Shown piece after piece: positions 9,075 to 21,253 of a stretch of 64,000 nucleotides of DNA (its first letter is position 1; every line of letters starts with the position of its first letter). The stretch is from Floricoccus penangensis (GTDB taxonomy: Bacteria; Bacillota; Bacilli; Lactobacillales; Streptococcaceae). The notes below the pieces were generated by a model. It ran no database searches. It saw nothing but the letters and a program-made list of their open reading frames with translations, and was not told the origin of the DNA. The position numbers and the translations under genes are program-made. The stretch is taken from contig NZ_MKIQ01000026.1 in assembly GCF_001832885.1 (NCBI RefSeq), forward strand, positions 1 to 64,000. The letters are read 5' to 3'.

Positions 9075-9103
9075 AAGACTAGTCACTTTAGTGACTCAGA
9101 CTT
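9075..9103. other. Hairpin after pepO without a T run
   Basis: AGTCACT and AGTGACT form a perfect 7-bp stem around TT, extended by AAGACT and AGACTT. It lies 25 bp after pepO and just before the true terminator. It could protect the mRNA 3' end or be a repeat remnant. Confidence 0.5.
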
Positions 9104-9148
9104 CTTGATATTTAAACACAGCTATTTTGAAATAAAAGAATTAATTAA

Positions 9149-9187
9149 AAAGCATCTGGAGTATTAATCTCTAGGTGCTTTATTTAT
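9149..9187 (+). terminator. pepO terminator
   Basis: AAAGCATCTGGAG (9149-9161) pairs with CTCTAGGTGCTTT (9169-9181); two G-U pairs form only in the plus-strand RNA, so it acts for pepO. A T-rich tail follows. Confidence 0.75.
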
Positions 9188-9190
9188 ATA

Positions 9191-10003
9191 TTAAAAATCT
9201 TTCATAAGATTTTTAATCAATTCAGATATTTTTGAAATTTCGATACTAGAGTTGTAGGGATTTGGAATGAGAAAAATCTTTCTGCTATTAACTTTTTTCT
9301 GAATTTTGATTTTATCGTTAGTAGCTAATCTTGAAATAATTGACTGACCAATTCCTTCCTCTATTAATTTTTCTAGCAGTTCATTGCTATCAATATTAAT
9401 AATGGGGAGTTGAATATTATTTTCATTCATAAAAATTTCATTAAAGAATCTAGTTCCAGATTCTTTCTCACGCATTAGCCAATATTTGGAATCGGCATTT
9501 CCGGCAAGAACTAACTCATCTTCGTATATGACTTCTTTTTTTAGATTAGGAGTCTCAATTGGTTTTTCTATAATAGCTATGTGGGCATGATTGTTTTGAA
9601 TTTGTTCCAAAGCCATTTTTGAATTCATCATTTTAATGGTGAAGTTAACATTTGGAAATGTTTTAAGAATATCAGTCATTAATTTAGGTAAGATATGGTT
9701 GGCTACAGTATTTGAACAAACGATTATACATTCCTCTTTGAAGTTTTCTTTTTGCATAACTTGTTCAAAAGAATTAGAAAGATTTTCAATTATAGTTAAT
9801 AATTTTGGATAGAGAAAATCAGCTTCTTTTGTTGGAACGACATTTTGCTTTCCATTTCGATGGAATAGTTGTATTCCGTAATTTTGCTCTAACTTCTTAA
9901 TTTGCAGGGATACTGTTGGTTGTGAAATATAAAGTTTTTCAGCAGCAAAAGAAAAATTTTTTGTTTCATAGACGGCAATAAATGTTTTAATCCAATCAAG
10001 CAT
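9191..10003 (-). CDS. LysR-family transcriptional regulator
   Basis: 270 residues, slightly short for the family (about 290-300). The N-terminal winged helix-turn-helix is clear at residues 3-62 (FAAEKLYISQPTVSLQIKKLE, with the typical SQPTVS recognition helix). A substrate-binding domain follows from about residue 90, resembling CysR/CysL-type regulators. A good AAGGAG site precedes the ATG. It is divergent from the TDT transporter gene, and LysR regulators usually control the divergent neighbour, so the transporter is the likely target. The inducer is unknown. Confidence 0.9.
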   Translation of the reverse strand: MLDWIKTFIAVYETKNFSFAAEKLYISQPTVSLQIKKLEQNYGIQLFHRNGKQNVVPTKEADFLYPKLLTIIENLSNSFEQVMQKENFKEECIIVCSNTVANHILPKLMTDILKTFPNVNFTIKMMNSKMALEQIQNNHAHIAIIEKPIETPNLKKEVIYEDELVLAGNADSKYWLMREKESGTRFFNEIFMNENNIQLPIINIDSNELLEKLIEEGIGQSIISRLATNDKIKIQKKVNSRKIFLIPNPYNSSIEISKISELIKNLMKDF

Positions 10004-10052
10004 ATAGTCTCCTTTATTTACTTTCTTAATAATAACTATTATAAATATTTAT

Positions 10053-10066
10053 TTTACAAATGTAAA
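10053..10066. promoter_or_regulatory. CopY-type operator (TTTACAAATGTAAA) between LysR and TDT genes
   Basis: A 14-bp near-perfect palindrome containing TACA-N2-TGTA, the cop box bound by CopY-type repressors. Its first six bases (TTTACA) can also serve as the -35 of the TDT promoter, with TATCAT 17 bp further on (10076-10081). The identical 14-mer lies in the promoter of the CopY-like gene at 39.4 kb. Confidence 0.55.
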
Positions 10067-10120
10067 TTTCTTAACTATCATAAATATAGATAAAGACAGA
10101 AAAATCTAAAGGAGAGAAAA

Positions 10121-11095
10121 ATGATACATTCATATAAAGAATTTTTAAAGAGGATACCAATACCTATTTGTGGCTTAATTCTAGGTACAGTATCCCTTGG
10201 AAATTTATTATACTCAATTAACTACCACATACTTGGGGACATCTTTTGCATTCTGGGATGTATTCTAATGGTTTTAGTAGTACTGAAAATTATTTTCACT
10301 ATGGACCATACACTGAAAGCTATGAAGGATCCAATAGTTGCTTCGGTATCACCAACATTTACGATGGCGCTTATGGTTATTGCAGCATTTTTGACACGTG
10401 TTCTTCCATCTATTAAGCTGGTTCAAGTAATCTGGCTATTTGCGGTTATTCTTCACTTTGCTCTTATGGTTTTCTTTGTTGCCGTTCACGTTTTTCCTGA
10501 AAAGTTAAGCCTAGAAAACATCTACCCCAGTTGGTTTATAACATTTGTTGGAATGGGAGTAATACCCAATACGTCAAATTTATTTATTCAAGAACTGGGA
10601 CAAATTACCATTTGGCTAGCCTTAATCCTCTATTTACTGTTTCTTCCAATTCTTGTAAAGAGGGTAGTTTTTATGTCGAATATGCCAGACTCAGCAATGC
10701 CTCTCGTTACCATTATGACAGCCCCAGGTTCGCTCTGTTTAGCGGGCTACCTGTCAGTCACAACACATCCATATATGCCACTAGTAGTATTCTTGCTAGT
10801 CCTATCCCAGTTAATATATTTTATAATTGTTTCCAATTTTTCTAAACTTTTTCAAAAGCAATTTTATCCAAGTTATGCAGCCTTTACTTTCCCAATGGTT
10901 ATTACTGCGACAGCCATAACAAAAGTTAAATCATTATTTATTGATAAGGAATTTCTATATATGATACTCAATTACCTTAGTGCATTTGAAGTAGTTATTG
11001 CGATTCTTATTGTTCTTTATGTGCTATATAAATATTTAGTATTTTTGAGGCAGCAGCTAGTTATTAAAAATCGAATTCATGTGTTAAATAAATAG
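10121..11095 (+). CDS. TDT-family (TehA/SLAC1-like) membrane transporter
   Basis: 324 residues with about ten hydrophobic spans from residue 14 to 315, short loops and a basic C-terminus. This size and pattern fit the tellurite-resistance/dicarboxylate transporter (TDT) family, which includes TehA, the malic acid transporter Mae1 and SLAC1-type anion channels. The substrate is not deducible: dicarboxylates, sulfite and other small anions are known in the family. The conserved pore phenylalanine of SLAC1/TehA could not be placed with certainty. It is divergent from a LysR gene and its promoter overlaps a CopY-type operator. AAGGAG precedes the ATG. No terminator was seen before the rpoB promoter. 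Confidence 0.8.
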   Translation: MIHSYKEFLKRIPIPICGLILGTVSLGNLLYSINYHILGDIFCILGCILMVLVVLKIIFTMDHTLKAMKDPIVASVSPTFTMALMVIAAFLTRVLPSIKLVQVIWLFAVILHFALMVFFVAVHVFPEKLSLENIYPSWFITFVGMGVIPNTSNLFIQELGQITIWLALILYLLFLPILVKRVVFMSNMPDSAMPLVTIMTAPGSLCLAGYLSVTTHPYMPLVVFLLVLSQLIYFIIVSNFSKLFQKQFYPSYAAFTFPMVITATAITKVKSLFIDKEFLYMILNYLSAFEVVIAILIVLYVLYKYLVFLRQQLVIKNRIHVLNK

Positions 11096-11183
11096 TTGTG
11101 AAAAGAAATTTATTTGCTAAATTATATAGAAGAGAAATTACATTTTTTATATTTTATAAATAATTTTAAAATAAGCACATTCC

Positions 11184-11211
11184 TTGATTTTTGGCAAGAA
11201 TAAGGTATAAT
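11184..11211 (+). promoter_or_regulatory. rpoB promoter
   Basis: TTGATT (11184-11189), a 16-bp spacer and TATAAT (11206-11211). Transcription would start near 11218, leaving a leader of about 250 bases before rpoB. Confidence 0.7.
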
Positions 11212-11221
11212 AGAGAGAAAT

Positions 11222-11330
11222 AGTTTGTCGGTACGTTTGGTATGAAATATTGTCCATACTAGGCGTAGTAAGGCAGCGGTGAAGAGATTGACCGTTGCTT
11301 TTTTTGCCGTTTTAGACCACCGATTTCAAT
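11222..11330 (+). ncRNA. Structured rpoB leader, probable Lacto-rpoB motif
   Basis: The 5' part of the rpoB leader can fold into a hairpin around TTGGTATG...CATACTA (about 11237-11260). A second, GC-rich stem follows, GCAGCGGT (11273-11280) with ACCGTTGC (11291-11298), then seven T. A conserved Lacto-rpoB RNA motif is known in rpoB leaders of Lactobacillales; I assign this by position and clade, not by alignment. The second hairpin looks like a terminator, so it may attenuate rpoBC transcription. Confidence 0.55.
11273..11305 (+). terminator. Terminator-like hairpin (attenuator?) in the rpoB leader
   Basis: An 8-bp stem (GCAGCGGT/ACCGTTGC) with a 10-base loop is followed directly by TTTTTTT, between the rpoB promoter and rpoB itself. 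An essential operon behind a terminator implies partial or regulated read-through. Confidence 0.6.
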
Positions 11331-11467
11331 TGATGTAATTGAAGTTTAATGTTTCTAAATGTTCAGACTACTTTAAATAACTATTTGGAACAAAGGACAT
11401 AGGCTTTTGAAAGTGAATGTTATTTATACTTCAGAAGACTATAAAATAGGAAAGAGGAGAAACTACA

Positions 11468-14400
11468 TTGGCAGGACATGATGTTGCCTACGGTAAACAC
11501 CGTACAAGACGCAGTTTTTCGCGAATCAAAGAAGTACTTGATTTGCCAAACTTAATTGAAATCCAAACAGATAGCTACCAGCAATTTCTTGACGAAGGAT
11601 TTAAGGATGTATTCCAAGAAATGCTTCCGATAAATAACTTTGCGGATACAATGGAGCTAGAATTTGTTGGGTACGAAATGCGTGAGCCTAAATATACTAT
11701 TGAAGAAGCTCGTGCACACGATGCTAATTATTCAGCACCAATTTTCGTTACTTTCCGCCTTATTAATAAGGAAACTGGGGAAATTAAGACACAAGAAGTG
11801 TTCTTTGGAGATTTCCCACTTATGACTGAAATGGGTACTTTCGTAATCAACGGAGCTGAACGTATTATCGTAAGTCAGTTGGTACGTAGCCCAGGTGTTT
11901 ACTTCCATGATAAAGTAGACAAGAATGGTAAAGTTGGTTATGGTCATACTACAATTCCTAACCGTGGAGCATGGTTTGAATTAGATACTGATGCAAAAGA
12001 CGTTGGTTATGCTCGTATTGACCGTACTCGTAAATTACCATTTACAGTAATGATGCGTGCTCTTGGATTTGGTTCTGATGCTGAGATTTTTGATATTCTT
12101 GGTGATAGCGAAATTCTAAGAAATACAATCGAAAAAGATATTCACAAAAATACAAACGATACTCGTGTTGAGGAAGCACTGAAAGATATTTATGATCGCA
12201 TCCGTCCTGGTGAACCTAAAACAGCGGATTCTTCACGTAACTTATTAGTAGCTCGTTTCTTCGACCCACGTCGTTATGATCTAGCTCCTGTTGGACGTTA
12301 CAAAATCAACAAGAAACTAGCTCTTAAAAACCGCCTTCTAGGATTGAAACTTGCGGAGCCATTGGTTGATGGTGATACTGGTGAAATCTTAGTGCCTGCG
12401 GATACAGAAATCACACGTGAAGTTCTTGATGATATTACAGAAGCTCTTGATAATGGATTGAATACAGAAGTTTATTACCCATCTGATGATGCAGTATTAA
12501 ATGATCCAATCAATATTCAAGTTGTTAAAGTATATTCACCAAATGATCCAGAACGTGTTGTAAATGTTATTTCTAATGGACAAATTGATCCAACTGTTCG
12601 TACAGTCACACCTGCAGATATCATTGCAAGCATTAACTATTGGTTAGGCTTAAATGATGGTGTTGGTAAAGTGGATGATATTGACCACTTAGGTAACCGT
12701 CGTATTCGTTCAGTAGGTGAACTTTTACAAAACCAAGTTCGTATAGGTTTAAGCCGTATGGAACGTGTTATTCGTGAACGTATGTCAAGTCAAGATAATG
12801 AGAGTATGACTCCTCAAGCTTTACTTAATATTCGTCCAGTTGTTGCAGCAATCAAAGAATTCTTTGGTTCTTCTCAATTGTCACAGTTCATGGACCAACA
12901 TAACCCACTTTCAGAACTTTCGCACAAACGTCGTTTATCAGCCCTTGGGCCTGGTGGTTTGACACGTGACCGTGCAGGATATGAAGTACGTGACGTACAT
13001 TATACTCACTATGGTCGCATGTGTCCGATTGAAACTCCTGAAGGACCAAATATCGGGTTAATCAATAACTTATCAAGTTATGGAAAAATTAATAAATATG
13101 GATTTATCCAAAGTCCATACCGTAAAGTTGATCGTGCAACAGGTGTTGTAACAAACGATATTCATTGGCTAACAGCAGATGAAGAAGATAATTACACAGT
13201 TGCTCAAGCGAATTCACCACTAAATGAAGATGGAACGTTTACAAATGATACTGTAATGGCTCGTCATACTGGTAACAATATTGAAGTATCTACTTCATTA
13301 GTTGATTACATGGACGTATCTCCTAAACAGGTAGTTGCGGTTGCCACAGCTTGTATTCCTTTCTTGGAAAACGATGACTCAAACCGTGCCCTAATGGGAG
13401 CAAACATGCAGCGTCAAGCAGTTCCACTTATTGATCCACATGCACCTTTTGTTGGTACAGGTATGGAACATCAAGCGGCACATGACTCAGGAGCAGCCCT
13501 GGTAGCAAAAGAAGCTGGTACAGTTGAATTTGCTGATGCAGCTGAGATTCGTATCCGTCGTGAATCTGGTGAGCTTGATATTTACAAAGTAACTAAATTC
13601 CGTCGTTCTAACTCTGGTACATCATATAACCAACGTACTCTTGTTAAATCAGGAGATAAAGTTGATAAAGGTGAAATCATTGCTGATGGACCTTCAATGG
13701 AAAATGGAGAAATGGCTCTTGGACAAAATCCACTAGTTGCTTTCATGACATGGGAAGGTTACAACTTTGAGGATGCCGTTATCATGAGTGAACGTCTTGT
13801 AAAAGATGACGTTTATACTTCAATTGCAATCGAAGAATATGAATCAGAAACACGTGATACAAAACTTGGGCCTGAAGAAATTACTCGTGAAGTACCAAAT
13901 GTTGGTGAAGATGCTCTTAAAAATCTTGACGAATTTGGTATCATCCGCATCGGTGCTGAAGTTAAAGAAGGTGATCTTCTAGTCGGTAAAGTTACTCCTA
14001 AAGGTGTAAGTGAACTTTCTGCTGAAGAACGTCTATTACATGCAATCTTTGGTGAAAAATCTCGTGAAGTTCGTGATACATCACTTCGTGTACCTCACGG
14101 AGCTGACGGTATTGTCCATGATGTTAAGATTTTCCGTCGTGAAAATGGTGATGAACTATCAACAGGTGTTAACATGCTTGTTCGTGTTTATATCGTTCAA
14201 AAACGTAAAATCCACGTTGGGGATAAAATGGCCGGACGTCACGGAAATAAAGGGGTTGTATCTCGTATCTTACCAGTTGAAGATATGCCTTACCTTCCAG
14301 ACGGAACTCCAGTTGATATCATGCTTAATCCACTAGGGGTACCATCTCGTATGAATATCGGACAAGTTATGGAGCTTCACCTAGGAATGGCAGCGCGTCA

Positions 14401-15064
14401 ACTAGGCATCCATATTGCAACTCCAGTCTTTGATGGAGCTCGCGATGAAGATATCTGGTCTACAGTAAAAGAAGCTGGAATGGCAGCAGATGCTAAGACA
14501 GTTCTTTATGATGGCCGTACAGGTGAACCTTTCGATAACCGTGTATCAGTAGGTGTCATGTATATGATTAAACTTCACCACATGGTTGATGATAAACTTC
14601 ATGCACGTAGCGTAGGACCATACTCACTAGTTACTCAACAACCACTTGGGGGTAAAGCTCAATTTGGTGGACAACGTTTTGGGGAAATGGAAGTTTGGGC
14701 ACTGGAAGCTTACGGTGCAGCTTACATTCTGCAAGAAATCTTGACTTACAAGTCAGATGACGTTACAGGACGTACAAAAGCATATGAAGCAATAGTTAAA
14801 GGTGAAAGAATTCCTCGTCCAGGTGTGCCAGAATCATTCCGCGTACTTGTAAAAGAATTACAATCATTAGGACTTGATATGAAGGTACTTGATGATGAAG
14901 ATAATACTCTTGAACTTCGTGATTTAGATGATGATGACGATGAAGGAATCCACGTAGATGCTCTTGAAAAAGCTCGTAAAGAACAAACAGAACTGCGTGC
15001 AGCAAATGCTGCTGCAGCTGAAGTAAAAGCAGCTGAAAGAGAAGTATCTGGGGATATCAAATAA
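11468..15064 (+). CDS. rpoB: DNA-directed RNA polymerase beta subunit
   Basis: 1198 residues, the usual size in Lactobacillales. RpoB forms one side of the RNA polymerase active cleft and the rifampicin pocket. The N-terminus [12 protein letters not shown] is streptococcal or lactococcal in type. The rifampicin-resistance cluster ([20 protein letters not shown] then [13 protein letters not shown]) is wild type at the common mutation sites. The active-site region RHGNKG is present. The C-terminal tail is acidic (DLDDDDDE) and then Ala/Glu/Lys-rich. The start codon is TTG, supported by GAGGAG seven bases upstream. rpoC follows after 101 bp with a hairpin between them. Confidence 0.98.
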   Translation: MAGHDVAYGKHRTRRSFSRIKEVLDLPNLIEIQTDSYQQFLDEGFKDVFQEMLPINNFADTMELEFVGYEMREPKYTIEEARAHDANYSAPIFVTFRLINKETGEIKTQEVFFGDFPLMTEMGTFVINGAERIIVSQLVRSPGVYFHDKVDKNGKVGYGHTTIPNRGAWFELDTDAKDVGYARIDRTRKLPFTVMMRALGFGSDAEIFDILGDSEILRNTIEKDIHKNTNDTRVEEALKDIYDRIRPGEPKTADSSRNLLVARFFDPRRYDLAPVGRYKINKKLALKNRLLGLKLAEPLVDGDTGEILVPADTEITREVLDDITEALDNGLNTEVYYPSDDAVLNDPINIQVVKVYSPNDPERVVNVISNGQIDPTVRTVTPADIIASINYWLGLNDGVGKVDDIDHLGNRRIRSVGELLQNQVRIGLSRMERVIRERMSSQDNESMTPQALLNIRPVVAAIKEFFGSSQLSQFMDQHNPLSELSHKRRLSALGPGGLTRDRAGYEVRDVHYTHYGRMCPIETPEGPNIGLINNLSSYGKINKYGFIQSPYRKVDRATGVVTNDIHWLTADEEDNYTVAQANSPLNEDGTFTNDTVMARHTGNNIEVSTSLVDYMDVSPKQVVAVATACIPFLENDDSNRALMGANMQRQAVPLIDPHAPFVGTGMEHQAAHDSGAALVAKEAGTVEFADAAEIRIRRESGELDIYKVTKFRRSNSGTSYNQRTLVKSGDKVDKGEIIADGPSMENGEMALGQNPLVAFMTWEGYNFEDAVIMSERLVKDDVYTSIAIEEYESETRDTKLGPEEITREVPNVGEDALKNLDEFGIIRIGAEVKEGDLLVGKVTPKGVSELSAEERLLHAIFGEKSREVRDTSLRVPHGADGIVHDVKIFRRENGDELSTGVNMLVRVYIVQKRKIHVGDKMAGRHGNKGVVSRILPVEDMPYLPDGTPVDIMLNPLGVPSRMNIGQVMELHLGMAARQLGIHIATPVFDGARDEDIWSTVKEAGMAADAKTVLYDGRTGEPFDNRVSVGVMYMIKLHHMVDDKLHARSVGPYSLVTQQPLGGKAQFGGQRFGEMEVWALEAYGAAYILQEILTYKSDDVTGRTKAYEAIVKGERIPRPGVPESFRVLVKELQSLGLDMKVLDDEDNTLELRDLDDDDDEGIHVDALEKARKEQTELRAANAAAAEVKAAEREVSGDIK

Positions 15065-15105
15065 ATTCTAATTTTAGAAAAATAAACAGATTTTGAGAAC
15101 TTACA

Positions 15106-15145
15106 TTGACTAGGGTGGAAATGCTTCACCCTTGGTCAAGTTTTA
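15106..15145 (+). other. Hairpin in the rpoB-rpoC gap
   Basis: TTGACTAGGGTG (15106-15117) pairs with CACCCTTGGTCAA (15127-15139), followed by GTTTTATATAG. It could be a partial terminator or an RNase processing site that sets the RpoB to RpoC ratio. A smaller palindrome, TTCTAATTTTAGAA, lies just before it at about 15065-15078. Confidence 0.55.
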
Positions 15146-15165
15146 TATAGCTAGGAGAAGAAATC

Positions 15166-18100
15166 TTGGTAGATGTTAATAAATTTCAGAGTATGCAAAT
15201 ATCTCTGGCTTCACCACGTCAAATTCGTACTTGGTCATATGGTGAAGTAAAAAAACCAGAAACAATTAACTACCGTACATTAAAACCAGAACGTGAAGGA
15301 CTATTCGATGAAAGAATTTTTGGTCCAACTAAAGACTGGGAATGTGCATGTGGTAAATATAAACGTATTCGTTATAAAGGTATTATTTGTGACCGCTGTG
15401 GTGTTGAAGTAACTCGTGCTAAAGTACGTCGTGAACGTATGGGACATATAGAGCTTGCTGCTCCAGTAACTCACATTTGGTATTTCAAAGGAATTCCTTC
15501 ACGTATGGGATTAGCCCTAGATATGAGCCCCCGTGCTCTTGAAGAAGTAATTTATTTTGCTTCATACGTGGTAATTGATCCAAAAGAAACTCCACTTGAA
15601 AAGAAAAGTCTTTTAAGCGAACGTGAGTATCGTGAAAAAATGCTTGAATATGGCTATGGTTCATTCGTTGCAAAAATGGGTGCTGAAGCAATTCAAGATC
15701 TTTTAATTGATGTTGACCTTGATAAAGAAATTGCTGAATTAAAAGAAGAACTTAAAACTGCAAGTGGTCAAAAACGTGTTAAGGCCGTACGCCGTTTAGA
15801 TATTTTAGATGCTTTCCGTAAATCAGACAATCAACTTGATTGGATGGTAATGGATGTTCTTCCAGTTATTCCACCGGATTTACGTCCGATGGTTCAACTT
15901 GATGGTGGACGTTTTGCAACAAGTGACTTAAATGATCTATATCGCCGTGTAATTAACCGTAACAACCGTCTTAAGCGTTTGATTGAACTTAATGCTCCTG
16001 GTATTATTGTTCAAAATGAAAAACGTATGCTTCAAGAAGCTGTAGATGCCTTAATTGATAACGGTCGTCGTGGTCGTCCAATCACAGGACCAGGGAACCG
16101 TCCACTTAAATCATTAAGCCACATGCTTAAAGGTAAACAAGGTCGTTTCCGTCAAAACTTACTTGGTAAACGTGTTGACTATTCAGGACGTTCAGTAATC
16201 GTTGTTGGTCCAACTCTTAAAATGTATCAATGTGGTCTGCCAAGAGAAATGGCTATTGAGTTATTCAAACCATTTGTAATGGCTGAATTAGTTAAACGTG
16301 AGATGGCAGCAAATATCCGTGCAGCAAAACGTAAAGTTGAGCGTATGGATGAAGATATCTGGGATGTACTTGAAGATGTAATTAAAGAACATCCAGTTCT
16401 ACTTAACCGCGCACCTACTCTACATAGACTTGGTATTCAAGCTTTTGAACCAGTCCTTATTGATGGACGTGCAATTCGTCTTCACCCACTTGTATGTGAA
16501 GCCTACAATGCCGACTTCGATGGAGACCAAATGGCCGTTCACGTGCCACTTTCTGAGGAAGCACAAGCAGAAGCTCGTATCCTTATGTTAGCAGCTGAAC
16601 ACATCCTTAACCCTAAAGATGGTAAACCAGTAGTAACTCCTTCACAGGATATGGTACTAGGTAACTACTACCTAACTATGGAAGAAGCTGGTCGTGAAGG
16701 TGAAGGAATGATTTTTGCTGATCCTGAAGAAGCTGTAATTGCATGGCGTAATGGCTATGTACATTTACACTCTCGTGTGGGTATAGCTACTAAATCATTA
16801 GATAAACCTTGGTCAGATAGCCAAAAAGATACTATTTTATTAACAACAGTTGGTAAAATATTATTTAACTCTATCATGCCAGCAGAATTCCCATATTTAA
16901 ATGAACCAACTATGGAAAACTTAACTAGCCAAACTAATGATCGCTACTTTGTACAAGCGGGTGGAGATGTTGTTGAAGCTATTAAGAACCTTCCAGAAGT
17001 ACAACCGTTCAAGAAGAAAAATCTTGGTAATATCATTGCAGAAGTATTCAAACGTTTCCGTACAACAGAAACTTCTGAAATGCTTGACCGTTTGAAAGAC
17101 CTTGGTTACCACCATTCAACAAAAGCTGGTCTTACTGTAGGTATTGCAGATATTCCAGTCGTAGAAGAAAAACATGAAATTGTAGATGCTGCCCATGAAA
17201 AAGTGGAAGTAATCACTAAACAATTCCGTCGAGGTCTTATTACTGACGATGAACGTTATCAAGCTGTAACTGATGTTTGGCGTGATGCAAAAGCTCAACT
17301 TGAAGATAAACTTGCTAAAGGTCAAGATTTCAAGAATCCAATCGTTATGATGATGGACTCAGGAGCCCGTGGTAATATCTCAAACTTCTCACAACTTGCC
17401 GGTATGCGCGGACTTATGGCTGCACCGAATGGTCGTATCATGGAATTACCAATCATCTCAAACTTCCGTGAAGGATTGTCAGTATTGGAAATGTTCTTCT
17501 CAACTCACGGAGCTCGTAAAGGTATGACCGATACAGCCCTTAAGACAGCCGATTCAGGTTACTTGACTCGTCGTCTAGTTGACGTTGCCCAAGACGTAAT
17601 CATTCGTGAAGATGACTGTGGAACTGACCGTGGACTTGTAATCAGTGCAATTACTGATGGTAAAGAAATGGTTGAACCACTTGAAGAACGTTTAATTGGA
17701 CGTTACACTTCTCAAACAGTTATTAATCCTGAAACAGGTGAAGTAATCATTGGAAACGATGAGTTAATCACAGAAGATATCGCTAGCGCAATTGTTGCAG
17801 CTGGAATTGAGAAAGTTAAGATTCGTAGCGTATTTACATGTAAAACACGTCATGGCGTATGTAAACATTGTTATGGGGTTAACCTTGCTACTGGTGATGC
17901 TGTTGAGGTTGGTGAAGCAGTTGGTACAATTGCAGCCCAATCTATCGGTGAACCAGGTACTCAGCTTACAATGCGTACCTTCCATACAGGGGGGGTTGCC
18001 TCAAGTGAAGATATCACTCAAGGTCTTCCTCGTATCCAAGAAATTTTTGAAGCACGTAATCCTAAAGGGGAAGCTACAATCACAGAAGTTACAGGTGAAG

Positions 18101-18786
18101 TTGTAGAAATTACGGAAGAAGCAAGTACACGTACTAAAGAAGTAACCGTAAAAGGTGAAACTGATACACGTACTTACACAATTCCTTATACTTCTCGTAC
18201 TAAGGTTGAAGTTGGTGACTTTATTCACCGTGGTACTCCACTTACAGAAGGTTCAATTGAACCTAAACACTTACTTGAAGTTCGTGATGCTTTATCAGTA
18301 GAAACTTATCTACTTGCAGAAGTGCAAAAAGTATACCGTTCTCAAGGGGTAGAAATTGGAGACAAGCACGTTGAGGTAATGGTTCGTCAAATGCTTCGTA
18401 AAGTTCGCATCATGGATCCAGGTGATACCGACTTACTTCCAGGAACACTTATGGATGTTTCAGACTTTGCAGATGCAAACGAAGATACTCTTGTTAAAGG
18501 TGCAGTGCCTGCAACTGGTCGTCCAGTTCTTATGGGTATTACTAAAGCATCACTTGAAACTAACTCATTCTTATCAGCAGCATCATTCCAAGAAACAACA
18601 CGTGTTCTTACAGATGCAGCGATTCGTGGTAAAAAAGACCACTTACTTGGACTTAAGGAAAATGTTATTATCGGTAAAATCATCCCAGCAGGTACTGGTA
18701 TGCAACGTTACCGTAACATCGAACCTCAAGCACATGTACCAAAAGATGAAGTAATTGAAGGTGAAATAATCGAAGTTACTGAATAA
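15166..18786 (+). CDS. rpoC: DNA-directed RNA polymerase beta' subunit
   Basis: 1206 residues. RpoC carries the catalytic magnesium site, visible as [10 protein letters not shown], the universal NADFDGD triad of Asp. The N-terminal zinc ribbon has Cys pairs [13 protein letters not shown] and CDRCG. A second zinc site in the C-terminal third shows [13 protein letters not shown]. The bridge-helix and trigger-loop region lies around [16 protein letters not shown]. The start is TTG with AGGAG at a good distance. It is read with rpoB and ends in a strong terminator. The end of the protein is acidic (EGEIIEVTE). Confidence 0.98.
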   Translation: MVDVNKFQSMQISLASPRQIRTWSYGEVKKPETINYRTLKPEREGLFDERIFGPTKDWECACGKYKRIRYKGIICDRCGVEVTRAKVRRERMGHIELAAPVTHIWYFKGIPSRMGLALDMSPRALEEVIYFASYVVIDPKETPLEKKSLLSEREYREKMLEYGYGSFVAKMGAEAIQDLLIDVDLDKEIAELKEELKTASGQKRVKAVRRLDILDAFRKSDNQLDWMVMDVLPVIPPDLRPMVQLDGGRFATSDLNDLYRRVINRNNRLKRLIELNAPGIIVQNEKRMLQEAVDALIDNGRRGRPITGPGNRPLKSLSHMLKGKQGRFRQNLLGKRVDYSGRSVIVVGPTLKMYQCGLPREMAIELFKPFVMAELVKREMAANIRAAKRKVERMDEDIWDVLEDVIKEHPVLLNRAPTLHRLGIQAFEPVLIDGRAIRLHPLVCEAYNADFDGDQMAVHVPLSEEAQAEARILMLAAEHILNPKDGKPVVTPSQDMVLGNYYLTMEEAGREGEGMIFADPEEAVIAWRNGYVHLHSRVGIATKSLDKPWSDSQKDTILLTTVGKILFNSIMPAEFPYLNEPTMENLTSQTNDRYFVQAGGDVVEAIKNLPEVQPFKKKNLGNIIAEVFKRFRTTETSEMLDRLKDLGYHHSTKAGLTVGIADIPVVEEKHEIVDAAHEKVEVITKQFRRGLITDDERYQAVTDVWRDAKAQLEDKLAKGQDFKNPIVMMMDSGARGNISNFSQLAGMRGLMAAPNGRIMELPIISNFREGLSVLEMFFSTHGARKGMTDTALKTADSGYLTRRLVDVAQDVIIREDDCGTDRGLVISAITDGKEMVEPLEERLIGRYTSQTVINPETGEVIIGNDELITEDIASAIVAAGIEKVKIRSVFTCKTRHGVCKHCYGVNLATGDAVEVGEAVGTIAAQSIGEPGTQLTMRTFHTGGVASSEDITQGLPRIQEIFEARNPKGEATITEVTGEVVEITEEASTRTKEVTVKGETDTRTYTIPYTSRTKVEVGDFIHRGTPLTEGSIEPKHLLEVRDALSVETYLLAEVQKVYRSQGVEIGDKHVEVMVRQMLRKVRIMDPGDTDLLPGTLMDVSDFADANEDTLVKGAVPATGRPVLMGITKASLETNSFLSAASFQETTRVLTDAAIRGKKDHLLGLKENVIIGKIIPAGTGMQRYRNIEPQAHVPKDEVIEGEIIEVTE

Positions 18787-18794
18787 TATAAAAT

Positions 18795-18830
18795 AAAAAA
18801 AGAGGCAATCGAAAGATTGCTCTTTTTTTA
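18795..18830 (+). terminator. rpoBC terminator
   Basis: AAAAAAGAGGCAATC, a GAAA tetraloop and GATTGCTCTTTTTTT form a long stem with one bulged G and a T run. The A run on the left may let it also serve the convergent transporter gene. Confidence 0.85.
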
Positions 18831-18876
18831 TTAATTTTTAGTCTAATAGTCTAAAATAAGTAGATTGATATTTGTC

Positions 18877-19761
18877 TTAGATAAAGACAGTGATTGTTGC
18901 AGCTGTAACAATTAATAATAAGCCGATTAGAGTAATAACCATTTCTTTTTTAGTCTTTCTTTGGCCTAGTAGGTAAATTCCTGAAAGTGTAGCAACAATA
19001 ACATTAGTTTGAGATAGAATAAATGCTGTCGTCATTCCATTCATATTTGGCTGAGCGGAAATTAGGTACGTGAGGGCAGCAAAGCCGAAAAAGAATCCAG
19101 AGATGATGTTTTTATATGATACACTCTCAGTAAAAGCAGATTTTTCACCACGAACTGCAAGGATAATTGCATAGATTGTTGCTACTGAAAGCATACCTAT
19201 TGACTGAGGTAGAAAAGATGTCATTCCATCAATCGAAGTAGCTTGTGGGAAAGCTGAATAACCAACATAGCCAATGCCACCAATTAGAAGTAAAATTACT
19301 GCTTTCTTGAGGTTACCTTGTTCAGTGTGAGATTTCTTTTCAGTCCAAACAGTCATAGTTGCCCCTATTATTATCAGTAAGAGAGCTATACCACCTAGAA
19401 TTTTATCATCGATAGTAGGCCAACTGCCTAATGCAATAATTCCAAAAAGTGAAGTACCAACTAATTGGATTGCAGTAGATATTGGAGTAACTCGAGAAGA
19501 GCCAACCAATGGGAAAGCTATAAAGGTGATTATTTGAGCACATGCCCAACTTGCACCGGATAAAATTGAAAATAGTAAGTCGGTTCCGCTTGGAAATGCT
19601 ATTCCGTATATATATGAAAAAGCTAAGGCAAATATAAATGTTCCTAGTGTTGATCCTAAGATTTGATTTACTGGACGTCCACCAATTTTTGTTACTACAG
19701 TTGGATAGAATCCCCATGCAATAACAGGACCAAGTCCAATTAAAAGTGCTGTTGTATTCAT
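18877..19761 (-). CDS. GRP-family sugar transporter (GlcU/RbsU-like)
   Basis: 294 residues with about ten hydrophobic spans arranged as two five-span halves, as in the drug/metabolite transporter superfamily. The N-terminal IGLGPVIAWGFYP and the PISTAIQLVGTSLFG region match glucose/ribose porter (GRP) proteins such as GlcU. These import sugars by proton symport. The C-terminal half contains SQTNVIVATLSGIYLLGQRKTKKE, also typical. Which sugar it carries is unknown. AAGGAG precedes the ATG. It is monocistronic, convergent with rpoC and divergent from tgt. Confidence 0.88.
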   Translation of the reverse strand: MNTTALLIGLGPVIAWGFYPTVVTKIGGRPVNQILGSTLGTFIFALAFSYIYGIAFPSGTDLLFSILSGASWACAQIITFIAFPLVGSSRVTPISTAIQLVGTSLFGIIALGSWPTIDDKILGGIALLLIIIGATMTVWTEKKSHTEQGNLKKAVILLLIGGIGYVGYSAFPQATSIDGMTSFLPQSIGMLSVATIYAIILAVRGEKSAFTESVSYKNIISGFFFGFAALTYLISAQPNMNGMTTAFILSQTNVIVATLSGIYLLGQRKTKKEMVITLIGLLLIVTAATITVFI

Positions 19762-19890
19762 TTTTTCTCCTTATATCTTAAAATATTAAAATTTATTATA
19801 AGTGCTTGTTATAAAGCACAAGCAGATTACATTCTCTCATGAAAGCCCTTTTCTGTAAACATAGGATTCAATAAAAGTGATATAAACTCT

Positions 19891-21173
<1,283 letters not shown>

Positions 21174-21253
21174 TTAGTCTATTAGTTTGTTAATTACGGC
21201 TAATTTTGATAGAATAAAGAATACAATATAAGATTATAGGAGGAACTAACAAA

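Noticed and set aside
9075..9103. Another copy of the fold-back repeat after pepO
   Set aside because: It shares only AGTCACTT and GCGATT-like words; the ends and the TACTAATAAGC centre are missing.
14746..15129. Long Ser-rich antisense frame over the end of rpoB
   Set aside because: It mirrors the acidic and Ala-rich tail of RpoB in the opposite frame, has no ribosome site, and is a shadow of the real gene.
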